In this document: positions 1-9,810 of the stretch, piece by piece
How positions within the stretch are numbered: the stretch's first letter is position 1
Layout of the letters: each line of letters starts with the position of its first letter
Assembly (NCBI GenBank): GCA_009779845.1
Contig: WRBE01000019.1
Location: 1-43,628, forward strand
Reading direction: 5' to 3'
DNA length: 43,628 nt
DNA from: Oscillospiraceae bacterium
GTDB taxonomy: Bacteria; Bacillota; Clostridia; Oscillospirales; Oscillospiraceae
Translations under genes and position numbers: made by a program
The notes under the pieces: model-generated
The model's database searches: none
Told to the model about the DNA's origin: nothing
Seen by the model: the letters and a program-made list of their open reading frames with translations, nothing else

Positions 1-606
1 GGCATCAATGGTCTCTCGCATGTTATGGGGCGGGATATTCGTGGTCATCCCCACGGCGATCCCCATGCTACCGTTGACCAGCAGATTGGGGAACCGAGCG
101 GGCAGCACTCGCGGTTCTTTCCGGGTCTCATCAAAGTTGGGGGTGAAGTCCACCGTCTCTTTGTCGATCTCCCTGGTGAGTTCGCTGGACAGCTTTGACA
201 TCCGGGCCTCGGTATAACGATACGCCGCCGGGGGGTCCCCGTCTACAGAGCCGAAGTTCCCCTTGCCGTCTACCAGCATATACCGCATAGAGAAGTCTTG
301 AGCCAGACGCACCAAGGCATCATAGACCGAACCATCCCCATGGGGGTGGTACCGGCCCAGCACGTTACCGACGGTGGTGGCAGACTTGCGGAAGGCTTTG
401 TCTGAGGTAAGCCCATCCTCTAACATGGCGTATAAAATCCGCCGATGGACAGGCTTTAACCCGTCCCGGACATCGGGCAGGGCACGACCTACGATTACAC
501 TCATGGCGTAATCGAGGTAGCTGTCTTTCATCTCCTGTTCTAGTTTGACAGGGACGATGGTCTGATTCGGATATGAAATATCCGGGTTTTTATCGTTGGT
601 TGCCAA
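1..606 (-). CDS. gyrA: DNA gyrase subunit A, N-terminal part (runs off window)
   Basis: GyrA is the breakage-reunion subunit of gyrase, which introduces negative supercoils with GyrB. The 202 codons visible give the typical opening with [18 protein letters not shown], the GDGSVYD segment of the quinolone-resistance region with a wild-type Ser, and AAYRYTEAR with the active-site Tyr near residue 131. The start is TTG at 606; an in-frame TAA lies four codons upstream and there is no ATG between them. A weak AGGTAGG ribosome site precedes it. The gene is truncated by the window edge, not visibly broken. It lies 27 bases after the Mrr-type gene and probably belongs to the gyrB transcription unit. 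Identity is certain; the start is likely. Confidence 0.96.
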   Translation of the reverse strand, partial: MATNDKNPDISYPNQTIVPVKLEQEMKDSYLDYAMSVIVGRALPDVRDGLKPVHRRILYAMLEDGLTSDKAFRKSATTVGNVLGRYHPHGDGSVYDALVRLAQDFSMRYMLVDGKGNFGSVDGDPPAAYRYTEARMSKLSSELTREIDKETVDFTPNFDETRKEPRVLPARFPNLLVNGSMGIAVGMTTNIPPHNMRETIDA

Positions 607-633
607 TGTGGTTTACCTACCTTTTTGTTGTTC

Positions 634-1494
634 TTATTCTTGCTCCATAAAAAAGTCAGAGTCTAGCTTTTTGATTTCGTATGTTTGGAGTGTGGAAACC
701 CCTACGCTGTGTTCAATCATGAGTTCTGCCAGTTTGTCGCCGTCTACTAGGACGATGTGGTTCTCCCTTGCACACTGTGCCGCACCGCTTGAAAACCTTG
801 CGGTTGTGATGAACAATCCTTTTCCGGTCTTATTCGCAATTGCACCAATAAATCCTTGTATATCGGGGCGGCTAATCATTTTGTCAAGCGCATAGCGTTT
901 CGCCTGAATGTAGATATTGCTAAACCCCAGTTTGTCTTCTCGGCAAATCCCATCAATACCACCATCGTTAGTGCGTGGGGTCACAAGAACATCGCCATAG
1001 CCCATCGCCATCAGAAGCCTGCCTACTAGGTGTTCAAAGAAATATGAGTCATTGCTAAAAATCGCTTCAAGGATTTCATTTTTCAATTCTGCGTTGATTT
1101 CTGAAAAGTTAGAATCCATATGTTCTAAGGGCGTTTTCTCTGCTTGGCTATCTTCTTTTAATTCTAAACTTTTTTCCTGCCCCTTGAGTAGGAATGCTTG
1201 GTTCAAAGATGGTGGATTCTCTTTTAGAACTCGCTTCCCTTCGTCTGTTATCTGTGCAATTCCGTGTTGCAAGTACTCTATAAGCCCAGCATTTTTTAAT
1301 TTTGTTTTCGCCCAACGTATTCGATAGCGAAAGACCGTGCTTGCTCCGTCCGGCGTCCTCACTGCAAGTTCTTCTTCTGATAAGCCTCTATGTTCTGCAA
1401 TCACATCACCCAATTGCTTGTTGGACATTGCTCCGCCATTCTCTAATACCGCAAGCACTTCTCTATCAAGTTCGTTTAATTTCAGGCTTTCCAT
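634..1494 (-). CDS. mrr: Mrr-type restriction endonuclease
   Basis: A 286-residue protein with an N-terminal winged helix of the Mrr_N type (about residues 1-95) and a C-terminal PD-(D/E)xK Mrr catalytic domain (about 140-265). The nuclease residues visible are E in FFEHLVGRLL, D181 in DGGIDG and the QAK triad at 197-199. Family members cleave modified or foreign DNA (type IV restriction). The start at 1494 was chosen because an AGAGGG site sits just upstream; a longer frame from 1563 would run into gyrB. The gene sits 28 bases after gyrB and 27 before gyrA, an unusual place, and is visibly AT-richer than both, suggesting later insertion. The target modification cannot be read from the sequence. 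Confidence 0.85.
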   Translation of the reverse strand: MESLKLNELDREVLAVLENGGAMSNKQLGDVIAEHRGLSEEELAVRTPDGASTVFRYRIRWAKTKLKNAGLIEYLQHGIAQITDEGKRVLKENPPSLNQAFLLKGQEKSLELKEDSQAEKTPLEHMDSNFSEINAELKNEILEAIFSNDSYFFEHLVGRLLMAMGYGDVLVTPRTNDGGIDGICREDKLGFSNIYIQAKRYALDKMISRPDIQGFIGAIANKTGKGLFITTARFSSGAAQCARENHIVLVDGDKLAELMIEHSVGVSTLQTYEIKKLDSDFFMEQE

Positions 1495-1522
1495 ACTACG
1501 TCCCTCTTCTCTTTCAGCACCC

Positions 1523-3484
<1,962 letters not shown>

Positions 3485-3545
3485 TTATACTAGTCCCAAA
3501 TGAAAAGATGCCTTTTGCTTTTTTACTGGGACTTTATGAAGACGT

Positions 3546-3616
3546 GTATTTGCACGTTTTTGTGCAAATACCAGCCCGCAAAGCAGGCGTATTTTCGATT
3601 GCTTTTTATCGAAAAT
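3546..3616 (-). other. Stem-loop cluster between remB and gyrB
   Basis: The remB-gyrB gap holds inverted repeats in a row: a 9-base pair of arms at 3591-3599 and 3608-3616 abutting the remB stop, a short GC-rich one around 3573-3587, and a 10-base perfect pair at 3546-3555 and 3562-3571 with a 6-base loop. None has a clean U-tract on the minus strand, so a strong terminator is unlikely. They may attenuate or stabilise the gyrB message (inference). The remaining 85 bases up to gyrB show no clear promoter. Confidence 0.45.
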
Positions 3617-3885
3617 TAATATTCGCCTTCAAACCCGACCGTAATACTGCGTTTTTGCAGTGTGGCCGTGGATAGTTGACTGAGGTATACGGTGGAATTC
3701 CCACCGTTGTTTGTGATAATGAAACTCTTCGGCAGCTCTTCCGCTACCTCCTGTACATCCCCTTGCCGTTGGGCAACAGCCAAAAACTTCCGGGTGATGT
3801 GAGAGCCGGAGCAGTTGTCTAGGTCGAAGATGCCGATCACATTCTCTTTATTTACAATAATATCCTGTCCTAAATGTAGAAACAA
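3616..3885 (-). CDS. remB: RemB/YaaB-like DUF370 regulator
   Basis: An 89-residue protein of the DUF370 (extracellular matrix regulator RemA/RemB) family, beginning with FLHLGQDIIV and GIFDLDN, followed by ELPKSFIITN and STATLQKRS. In Bacillus the homologue sits at the same place between recF and gyrB and affects biofilm matrix gene expression. No ATG fits; TTG at 3885 gives the family-typical start, lies five bases after the recF stop, and has AGGAAAGG inside the recF end as ribosome site. A longer frame starting within recF exists but adds 25 residues not found in the family. The middle (residues about 24-45) is a little longer than the Bacillus protein. Function here is inferred from family and position. 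Confidence 0.82.
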   Translation of the reverse strand: MFLHLGQDIIVNKENVIGIFDLDNCSGSHITRKFLAVAQRQGDVQEVAEELPKSFIITNNGGNSTVYLSQLSTATLQKRSITVGFEGEY

Positions 3886-3889
3886 AGCC

Positions 3890-4993
3890 TTATCGCACCT
3901 TTCCTTGACAAACTGAAAAAATCCGGCCGCCGGTACGGCTGACGATGCCGTTGTCCTCACAACAGGTAATAAACACCTGCCCGCATAAAATCCGGTTCAA
4001 CACAAAGTCTTGCCGGGCACTGTCTAGCTCACTGAGCACATCGTCTAAGAGTAACAGGGGATATTCCCCCCGGTCATCAAACAAAATGTCCCGCTCGGCC
4101 AGTTTCATAGACAGGGCCGCTGTCCTCGTCTGGCCTTGGGAGGCAAACGCTCTAGCTGGTTCTCCGTTAATGGTGACCGCAATATCGTCCTTATGGGCCC
4201 CGGAGAGACACTGGCCGGAATCAATCTCCGCCTGGCGGAGCCGTGCTTGGTGTATCAAAAGCTGCTCAAACAGCACCGATGGTTTTTCTTGGGGTTTTAA
4301 AATCGTGCTGACGGTTTCGTAGGTAAGCTGTAACTCTTCTCGACCGCCGGAAAATTCTCGGTGGACTTTATCGGCATACGGGGCCAGCTTTGCCACATAG
4401 GCGGCCCGATAGGAAATCATCTGGGCAGATGCTTTGGCTAGTTGAAAATTAAAGTCGTCCAACGTGTCTAACAGGGTCGGGTTATCTCGGTGGTCTTTGA
4501 GTATCCGGGTCTTGTGGTCGTACAGGCGGTTAAATTCCGCCAACCACAGGGCATATTTGGGCCGGAGCTGGCTTAAACTCAAATCCATAAACCGCCGCCG
4601 ATTGACAGCACCGCCTTTGACCAGTTCTAAGTCGTCTGGGGAAAACAGCACCGCCATAACTTTGCCGGCTAAGTCTGTAGCCCGCTTTTGCCGGACATTG
4701 TTGATAAAAATCTCTTTTTTCCGTCCCCGGCGGAGCTGAATCTCAATGGTCTGTTCCCGCTCTTCAGCGGAAAATACGGCATGTATCGTGGCAAAGTCTA
4801 AGTCATGGCGAATTAACTCTTTGTCGTACCGGGTACGAAAACTACGGCCCCCGGTGAGGTAATAGACTGCTTCTAACAAATTGGTCTTCCCTTGTCCATT
4901 TTCGCCGATGATGATATTGGTACCGGGGTCAAAAGAACTCTCACCTTGGTCATAATTGCGAAAACCAGAGACCGTGAGCTTGTTGAGAATCAT
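3890..4993 (-). CDS. recF: DNA replication and repair protein RecF
   Basis: RecF is an SMC-like ATPase that helps load RecA at gaps and stalled forks. The 367-residue protein shows the N-terminal MILNKLTVSGFRNY, Walker A GENGQGKTNLLEAVYYL, the signature SGAHKDDI with a following SQGQTRTAALSMKLAE, and Walker B LLLLDDVLSELD. The ATG at 4993 overlaps the yaaA stop in an ATGA arrangement, so translation is probably coupled. A longer frame from an upstream TTG would run into yaaA and adds residues foreign to the family. Length is normal. remB follows after five bases. Confidence 0.97.
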   Translation of the reverse strand: MILNKLTVSGFRNYDQGESSFDPGTNIIIGENGQGKTNLLEAVYYLTGGRSFRTRYDKELIRHDLDFATIHAVFSAEEREQTIEIQLRRGRKKEIFINNVRQKRATDLAGKVMAVLFSPDDLELVKGGAVNRRRFMDLSLSQLRPKYALWLAEFNRLYDHKTRILKDHRDNPTLLDTLDDFNFQLAKASAQMISYRAAYVAKLAPYADKVHREFSGGREELQLTYETVSTILKPQEKPSVLFEQLLIHQARLRQAEIDSGQCLSGAHKDDIAVTINGEPARAFASQGQTRTAALSMKLAERDILFDDRGEYPLLLLDDVLSELDSARQDFVLNRILCGQVFITCCEDNGIVSRTGGRIFSVCQGKVR

Positions 4994-5223
4994 GGCACAT
5001 CTCCAGCTATGGTGATGCTTACGTCCCCTATCTGTACCTTGTCGCCGGGATAACATTTTTTGCCCCGCATGGTACAAGGCGATCCGTTGTAGGACACGTC
5101 ACCTTCTAGGATATAAATCTTCGCCTCTCCGCCAGTCTGGGCGATACCTGCAAATTTTAATAGGGCATCTAGACGGATGAAGGGGGTTTTGATGGTAATG
5201 GTTTGTTCCACTTTAGCTATCAC
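4990..5223 (-). CDS. yaaA: YaaA-type S4-domain RNA-binding protein
   Basis: A 77-residue protein of the YaaA/YlmH-like S4 family that lies between dnaN and recF in many Bacillota. It shows the S4 pattern FIRLDALLKFAGIAQTGGEA, then ILEGDVSYNG and CYPGDKVQIGD, which predict RNA binding; its physiological role is not established. The start is GTG at 5223, inside the last codons of dnaN (11-base overlap), and its TGA overlaps the recF ATG. This tight packing supports one dnaN-yaaA-recF message. Identity by family and position is good. Confidence 0.92.
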   Translation of the reverse strand: MIAKVEQTITIKTPFIRLDALLKFAGIAQTGGEAKIYILEGDVSYNGSPCTMRGKKCYPGDKVQIGDVSITIAGDVP

Positions 5224-6331
5224 TCGCTTTCAGGCGGACAGGGAGGACTAGGTAAGTAAAGTTCTCACTCTCATCCTCTGGCCCGATGACACAGGGGGAT
5301 ACGCTGGTGCCTAAGGAAATGCTTACCCTATCTGCTGGTGCGGCCTTTAAGGCATCTAGGAGATATTTATTGTTAAAGCCAATCTCCAATTCGTTGCCAT
5401 CGCCCACAATGATACATTCGTCTGTGGCTTTCCCTAATGCGGTGGTCGTGAACAGGCCCACTTTACCATCGGAGAACACACAGCGAACCGGACTTTTTAG
5501 CTTTTCGCTGATAATCAGAGATACCCGCTCTACCGCATCCATCAAGGCCCGCTTATCCACAGTAAGTTGGAGTTTGTTCCCCTGTGGAATGGCCTGACGA
5601 TAATTTAAGAAATCCCCCTCTAACCGCCGAGAGATAACCACTGTATCACCGATAGCAAATAGAATATGTTTCGAGCCTAACGTAAGCTGTGCCGGCTCTT
5701 CCGAATCCGAGGCTATTTTTTCTACTTCATTTAATGCGCTGCCGGGTACAACAAAACTACAGTCTGACATGTCGGTCTTTTCTTCCAGTTGTTCCCGCCG
5801 TAGCGCCAGGCGGTATCCGTCCACAGACACAATCGTAAGGATGTTACCCTCTAGCTCAAACAAACTACCTGTGTGGACAGGGCGGCTTTCATTGTCGCTG
5901 ACTGCAAAAATAGTTTCTGCAATCATACGTTTCAGCGTATTTTGGGGGATAGATATGGCGTTCTCCGCATCCACAGAAGGAAGTTCCGGGTAATCTGACG
6001 CCGGGGTACCAAGGATATTAAACTCACTAGGCCCGCAGGTAATGGTAGCCATGTTCTCTTCACTGACAGCAAACGAGACGATATCATCAGGCAAGCGCCG
6101 GATAATCTCTCCCAATAGCCTTGCATTTAGCACAATGGCACCAGCCGCTCCAACTTCTGCCGGAATTTCCGTCTTGATTCCAGTCTTTAAGTCGTACCCG
6201 GAAATTTTGAGCAAATCCCCAGCTTCCAGCAACAGCCCCTCTAGAGCGGGGACCGCACTCTTCGCTGAGGCCACCTTACTGGTGACGGTGATGGCAGATA
6301 AGAGTTGCGCTTTTTCACAGGAAAATTTCAT
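5213..6331 (-). CDS. dnaN: DNA polymerase III sliding clamp (beta subunit)
   Basis: DnaN is the ring-shaped clamp that tethers the replicative polymerase to DNA. The 372-residue protein begins MKFSCEKAQLLSAITVTSKV and has the three repeated clamp folds; PQNTLKRMIAETIFAVSDNE opens the second domain and the C-terminus reads LVLPVRL, the family ending that contributes to the partner-binding pocket, followed by a short tail. A strong GGAGG site lies eight bases before the ATG. It follows dnaA across a 219-base gap that contains the DnaA-box array, and overlaps yaaA downstream. No unusual feature apart from a slightly longer C-terminal tail. Confidence 0.97.
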   Translation of the reverse strand: MKFSCEKAQLLSAITVTSKVASAKSAVPALEGLLLEAGDLLKISGYDLKTGIKTEIPAEVGAAGAIVLNARLLGEIIRRLPDDIVSFAVSEENMATITCGPSEFNILGTPASDYPELPSVDAENAISIPQNTLKRMIAETIFAVSDNESRPVHTGSLFELEGNILTIVSVDGYRLALRREQLEEKTDMSDCSFVVPGSALNEVEKIASDSEEPAQLTLGSKHILFAIGDTVVISRRLEGDFLNYRQAIPQGNKLQLTVDKRALMDAVERVSLIISEKLKSPVRCVFSDGKVGLFTTTALGKATDECIIVGDGNELEIGFNNKYLLDALKAAPADRVSISLGTSVSPCVIGPEDESENFTYLVLPVRLKASDS

Positions 6332-6404
6332 GTTATTACCTCCGCTCTGTAAGTAAAGAGTACTGTTATATATGATTCGTAGTCATAGTCGTAATAGAGA
6401 AATA

Positions 6405-6550
6405 TGTGGAAAAGTGACCGAACCTGTTGAAACGGTAAGAGATGGCTTGTGAGTGAGTTTGTGGAAAAGATGCGTGTCTGCTGTGGGAAAAAGAGACGAA
6501 GCTGTTTTCCACAAGATGGCCCTTACTTTCCCACAAGAAAATGTGGACAG
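6405..6550. promoter_or_regulatory. DnaA-box array between dnaA and dnaN (candidate oriC part)
   Basis: Six DnaA-box-like 9-mers lie in the gap. Three are TTTTCCACA (6405-6413 and 6460-6468 on minus, 6505-6513 on plus), two are TTTCCCACA (6482-6490 on minus, 6527-6535 on plus) and one is CTGTCCACA (6542-6550, minus). The standard box is TTATCCACA, so all carry T or G instead of A at position three. The central four are spaced 22-23 bases apart. In Bacillota the origin often has boxes on both sides of dnaA. The 5' side (7880-8110) shows only a poor match near 7938. The dnaN promoter probably also lies here but is not clear. Confidence 0.75.
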
Positions 6551-7879
6551 TTAATTTCGTTCTGTGATGTTGTTTTGGATATCTCGGATGGTGTCCTTAA
6601 ACTCTGGTTTTTCTTCGATATAAGCTTCGATTTTTTGGATAGAGTTTAATACGGAAGAGTGGTCCATGCCACTACCGCTTTTCCCCTTATACTCCTTGCC
6701 AATATTGATGAGAGACAGGTCTGTCAGTTTGCGAATCAAGTACATGGACACCTGTCTAGCCAAGGCTGTGTCTCTTGTTCTGCCATTGCCCCGGATATCA
6801 TCAGCGGTGAGGCGGTAGAAGCGGGCGGTTTCTTGGATAATCACTTCCGGTGTGGGTAGAAACTCTTTGTGGAGCATATCTTCAATAGTGCGAAGGGCCA
6901 CCTCTTTGTTATCAATTTCAGCACCCAACAGCTCCCCATAAGCGGTGAGCATTTTTACAGAACCCTCTAACTGACGGATATTCGACTTAAAGTGTTCTGC
7001 AATGGTGTGGGCAATGTCGTCTGGTAGAGTAAGACCTAGTTGCAGGGCCTTGTTGCGGATAATGGCCATTCGGGTCTCATAGTCCGGCGGCCCCACGTCT
7101 GCAATCAAGCCCCACTCAAACCGGCTCTGTAGTCGATCCTCCAAGCGTAAAATATCCCGGGGCGGCCGGTCAGAGGTGAGAACGATTTGACAGCCGGATT
7201 CATATAAGGTGTTAAAAGTATGGAAGAATTCTTCTTGCGTACTCTCTTTCCCTGCAATAAACTGCACGTCATCCATGAGCAAAAACTGGGCGGAACGGTA
7301 TTTACCCCGAAACTCTTCCATTTTCCCTGCTTGGATGGATGAGATGAGTTCGTTGGTGAACTGGTCACCCTTGGTGTAGACAATGTTTAAGTCCGTCGGC
7401 TGCTTTACCGCATGGCGGATAGCGTGGAGTAAGTGGGTCTTCCCGAGGCCGGAATTGCCGTAGATAAAAAGCGGATTATACGCCACCGCTGGCTTTTCCG
7501 CTACCGCTTTGGCGGCGGCATGGGCAAATTTATTGTTAGAACCCACCACGAATCGGTCAAACGTCAAATCCATCCGCTCGTCTGAGGCAGGTTGCGGCGA
7601 TTGCTCTTGTTTTCCCAGATAGGGCTCCAACTCCCGCTCTCCCAAGATAAGCAGGCCAAATTCGCCGGAGAATAGTTCAAACAGTGCCTCTTGTAAATGT
7701 TGTGAAAATCGAGTCTCAATCACTTCTTTTTTGAAGTTCGATGGACAGTAAACGACCAAGCGGCCGCCCTCTACCTCAACAGCGGTGGTGTCAGAAAACC
7801 ATGTGTCAATTGCGGTAGAGGTCAATTTGTCTGACATAATCTCTAATATCCGGCCCCACACATCCTGTGCTGACGTCAT
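6551..7879 (-). CDS. dnaA: Chromosomal replication initiator DnaA
   Basis: DnaA binds DnaA boxes, melts oriC and loads the helicase. The 442-residue protein has domain I (about 1-80), a short linker, the AAA+ domain with Walker A GNSGLGKTH at 141-149 and Walker B LLMDDVQF at 200-207, and DNA-binding domain IV with TALARQVSMYLIRKLTDLSL. The signature helix is odd: between IGKEY and DHSSV there are eight residues (398-405) where the family normally has three, and DHSSV replaces DHTTV. The ATG at 7879 has a GGGGTGG site and follows a promoter with a perfect TATAAT. A longer frame from 7993 would span that promoter. Upstream is sdaAA rather than the usual rpmH. Confidence 0.96.
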   Translation of the reverse strand: MTSAQDVWGRILEIMSDKLTSTAIDTWFSDTTAVEVEGGRLVVYCPSNFKKEVIETRFSQHLQEALFELFSGEFGLLILGERELEPYLGKQEQSPQPASDERMDLTFDRFVVGSNNKFAHAAAKAVAEKPAVAYNPLFIYGNSGLGKTHLLHAIRHAVKQPTDLNIVYTKGDQFTNELISSIQAGKMEEFRGKYRSAQFLLMDDVQFIAGKESTQEEFFHTFNTLYESGCQIVLTSDRPPRDILRLEDRLQSRFEWGLIADVGPPDYETRMAIIRNKALQLGLTLPDDIAHTIAEHFKSNIRQLEGSVKMLTAYGELLGAEIDNKEVALRTIEDMLHKEFLPTPEVIIQETARFYRLTADDIRGNGRTRDTALARQVSMYLIRKLTDLSLINIGKEYKGKSGSGMDHSSVLNSIQKIEAYIEEKPEFKDTIRDIQNNITERN

Positions 7880-7964
7880 GAAAACACCACCCCTAATCCA
7901 ATAATCAAGTAAAAAAATAGCCCGCCACCAGCGAGAGTACCCACAGGTAGGCTTGCTTCCCAAT

Positions 7965-7993
7965 ATTATAGCAAATTTGGAGCGAATATGCAA
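7965..7993 (-). promoter_or_regulatory. dnaA promoter
   Basis: On the minus strand TTGCAT (7988-7993) and TATAAT (7965-7970) are separated by 17 bases, and TGC directly precedes the -10 as an extended element. It lies 86 bases upstream of the dnaA ATG and matches a housekeeping-sigma promoter closely. Confidence 0.8.
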
Positions 7994-8064
7994 TGGATTT
8001 TCAGGAAAAACCTAGGCGAAAACACATTCATGTGCCGGGTGGGTATATCCAAATTAGGATTTTC

Positions 8065-8101
8065 CAAAAAAGGGCCGGGACGCGCAGAAACACGCCCCTT
8101 A
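8065..8101 (-). terminator. Candidate terminator after sdaAA
   Basis: About 12 bases after the sdaAA stop the minus strand can fold an imperfect GC-rich hairpin with AAGGG and CCCTT as outer arms, ending in six U residues. The stem contains mismatches, so termination may be partial. Confidence 0.4.
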
Positions 8102-8111
8102 CCTCAACGCA

Positions 8112-8987
8112 CTAACGATCCCGAAACACCCGCCTATAGATCGCTTTTCCGGCGGGGGTTCCGGCGGTTCCGCCTTTGCCGGTTTCCCGGAGAGAGGCGG
8201 GCAACATTCGACCCACTTGAAACATGGCGTCAATCATCTCGTCAGCGGGCACAACGCTATCCATCCCCGCTAAGGCCATGTCGGCACTGATTAAGGCATT
8301 GACCGCCTGAGAGGCGTTTCGTTGGGCGCAGGGGATTTGCACCAGCCCCGCCACAGGGTCACAGACTAGACCCAATACATTCATCAGTGCAATGGCCACA
8401 GCGCGCTCGGTGGTCTGATTACTGCCGCCAGCCAGATACACAGCACCAGCGGCGGCCATGGCTGCTGCTGCGCCACACTCTGCTTGACAGCCCCCCTCCG
8501 CCCCGGCTACGGTGGCGTTGGTCATGATGACGACCCCAATGCCAGAGGCGATGAGCAACGCCTCCAAAATCCTCTGATTATCCGCATCATATTTCTCGCC
8601 CACGGACATCAGTACTGATGGTAGCACCCCGCACGCCCCGGCAGTGGGGGCGGCGCAGATTTTACCCATGGAGGCATTTACCTCACTGGCGGACAAGGCT
8701 TGGGCCATGAGGCGGTTGATAAATTCTCCAGAGATACCCCCAGTGGCGGCATAGGTGTGCTGGGTAGAGGCCACCCCTTCAATCAACCCGCCGATAGTGG
8801 GCAAGGGTTCCTCTAAGGCCCGCTTTGCGGAGCGGCGCATGACCTCATACCGGGCAGACAGCCGCCGGAAAATGTCATCCGCACTCTGTTCTGTCTGGGC
8901 CATCTCCGCCTCTAGCACTACTTGCCAGAGGGACATGTTATGTGTCTCGGCTAAGGTCAACATCTGGGCGATGGAGTTATACTGCAT
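8112..8987 (-). CDS. sdaAA: L-serine dehydratase, alpha subunit
   Basis: Alpha subunit of the iron-sulfur L-serine dehydratase, which deaminates serine to pyruvate and ammonia in the cytoplasm. The 291-residue protein has the cluster-binding segments CAAPTAGACGVLPSVL, GGCQAECG and CDPVAGLVQIPCAQRN that hold the oxygen-sensitive 4Fe-4S cluster of this family. Length is typical of the separate alpha chain of Gram-positives. Its ATG overlaps the end of sdaAB by 11 bases, and GAGAGG serves as ribosome site, so the two chains are made together. The enzyme feeds pyruvate metabolism in amino-acid-fermenting anaerobes. It is followed by a weak hairpin and then dnaA. Confidence 0.95.
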   Translation of the reverse strand: MQYNSIAQMLTLAETHNMSLWQVVLEAEMAQTEQSADDIFRRLSARYEVMRRSAKRALEEPLPTIGGLIEGVASTQHTYAATGGISGEFINRLMAQALSASEVNASMGKICAAPTAGACGVLPSVLMSVGEKYDADNQRILEALLIASGIGVVIMTNATVAGAEGGCQAECGAAAAMAAAGAVYLAGGSNQTTERAVAIALMNVLGLVCDPVAGLVQIPCAQRNASQAVNALISADMALAGMDSVVPADEMIDAMFQVGRMLPASLRETGKGGTAGTPAGKAIYRRVFRDR

Positions 8988-9666
8988 GGTGTCTGTCCTC
9001 TCTGTCCCCTAAATCTACGGCTTGGGCGCTGAACACATCCGGCAGGGCAGCGATTGTTGCGACCAGCTCTGGGCCTGCCGGGTCGTCCATCTCTACCACG
9101 GCGCAGGCCACACAGCCCCTAGCCCGGCGGGTATAGCGCATGAGGCCGATGTTGATACCGGCATCGCTTAACACGCTGGAAATCTCACTAATCATCCCCG
9201 GTTTGTCTTGGTGATAGACCAACAGGGTTGGGAGGTTGGCAGAAAATTCCACCTCCATTCCATTCACCCGGCGAATCAAAATCTGTCCGCCGCCGATGGA
9301 CGAGCCAATGACGTCGAAGGTGTCTCCATCAGAGAAATGGAAGGTGATTTCCACAGAATTTTCATGATAATCCGTGAGATCCGCCTGATGAAACGAATAG
9401 GTCACCTCGGCGGCCCCAGCCAGCGCCTTTGCGTCCCGCAGGGCCTCGTCGTCCTCTCGATAGCCCAATGCCCCGGCTAAGAGTGCCAAATCCGTACCGT
9501 GGCCCAAATAGGTGTCATGAAACGAGCCGTGCAATCCGAAGGTCACACGAGTAAAGGGTCGTCCCGCCAGCCGCCGTGCCACCTGCGCCAATCGTGCCGC
9601 CCCCGCAGTGTGAGAGCTGGACGGCCCAATCATCACAGGGCCGGTAACGTCAAAAATACTCAGCAA
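8977..9666 (-). CDS. sdaAB: L-serine dehydratase, beta subunit
   Basis: Beta subunit of the two-chain serine dehydratase. The 229-residue protein opens with FDVTGPVMIGPSSSHTAGAARL, the family hallmark, and ends in an ACT domain (about residues 148-220) beginning LLVYHQDKPGMISEISSVL, a fold that commonly binds amino acids and may let serine act as effector. The start is TTG at 9666 with a GGAG site nine bases upstream; no ATG gives the conserved N-terminus. It is the promoter-proximal gene of the sdaAB-sdaAA pair. The promoter carries a perfect palindrome between the -35 and -10, suggesting repression. Confidence 0.94.
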   Translation of the reverse strand: MLSIFDVTGPVMIGPSSSHTAGAARLAQVARRLAGRPFTRVTFGLHGSFHDTYLGHGTDLALLAGALGYREDDEALRDAKALAGAAEVTYSFHQADLTDYHENSVEITFHFSDGDTFDVIGSSIGGGQILIRRVNGMEVEFSANLPTLLVYHQDKPGMISEISSVLSDAGINIGLMRYTRRARGCVACAVVEMDDPAGPELVATIAALPDVFSAQAVDLGDREDRHHAV

Positions 9667-9703
9667 TGGTCTTGTCTCCTCTCGATGGAGTAAGTTTGCT
9701 TGT

Positions 9704-9732
9704 ATTTTACCACGGTAATCCGTGGTTTACAA
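9704..9732 (-). promoter_or_regulatory. sdaAB promoter with operator palindrome
   Basis: On the minus strand TTGTAA (9727-9732) and TAAAAT (9704-9709) are 17 bases apart. The spacer is almost entirely a palindrome at 9709-9726 with 7-base arms ACCACGG and CCGTGGT around four bases. A protein bound there would block RNA polymerase. No regulator gene is adjacent, so the binding protein is unknown. Confidence 0.7.
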
Positions 9733-9762
9733 AGTTTTTTTCAAGAATCAGCTGCCGAACAG

Positions 9763-9800
9763 AAAAACCCGCCTGTAACCATGCGTGGTACAGGCGGGTG
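9763..9800 (-). terminator. Terminator after the nitroreductase gene
   Basis: Perfect 11-base arms (9767-9777 and 9789-9799) around an 11-base loop, followed on the minus strand by five U residues. It lies 12 bases past the nitroreductase stop and insulates it from sdaAB. Confidence 0.88.
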
Positions 9801-9810
9801 GGTGATCGTA

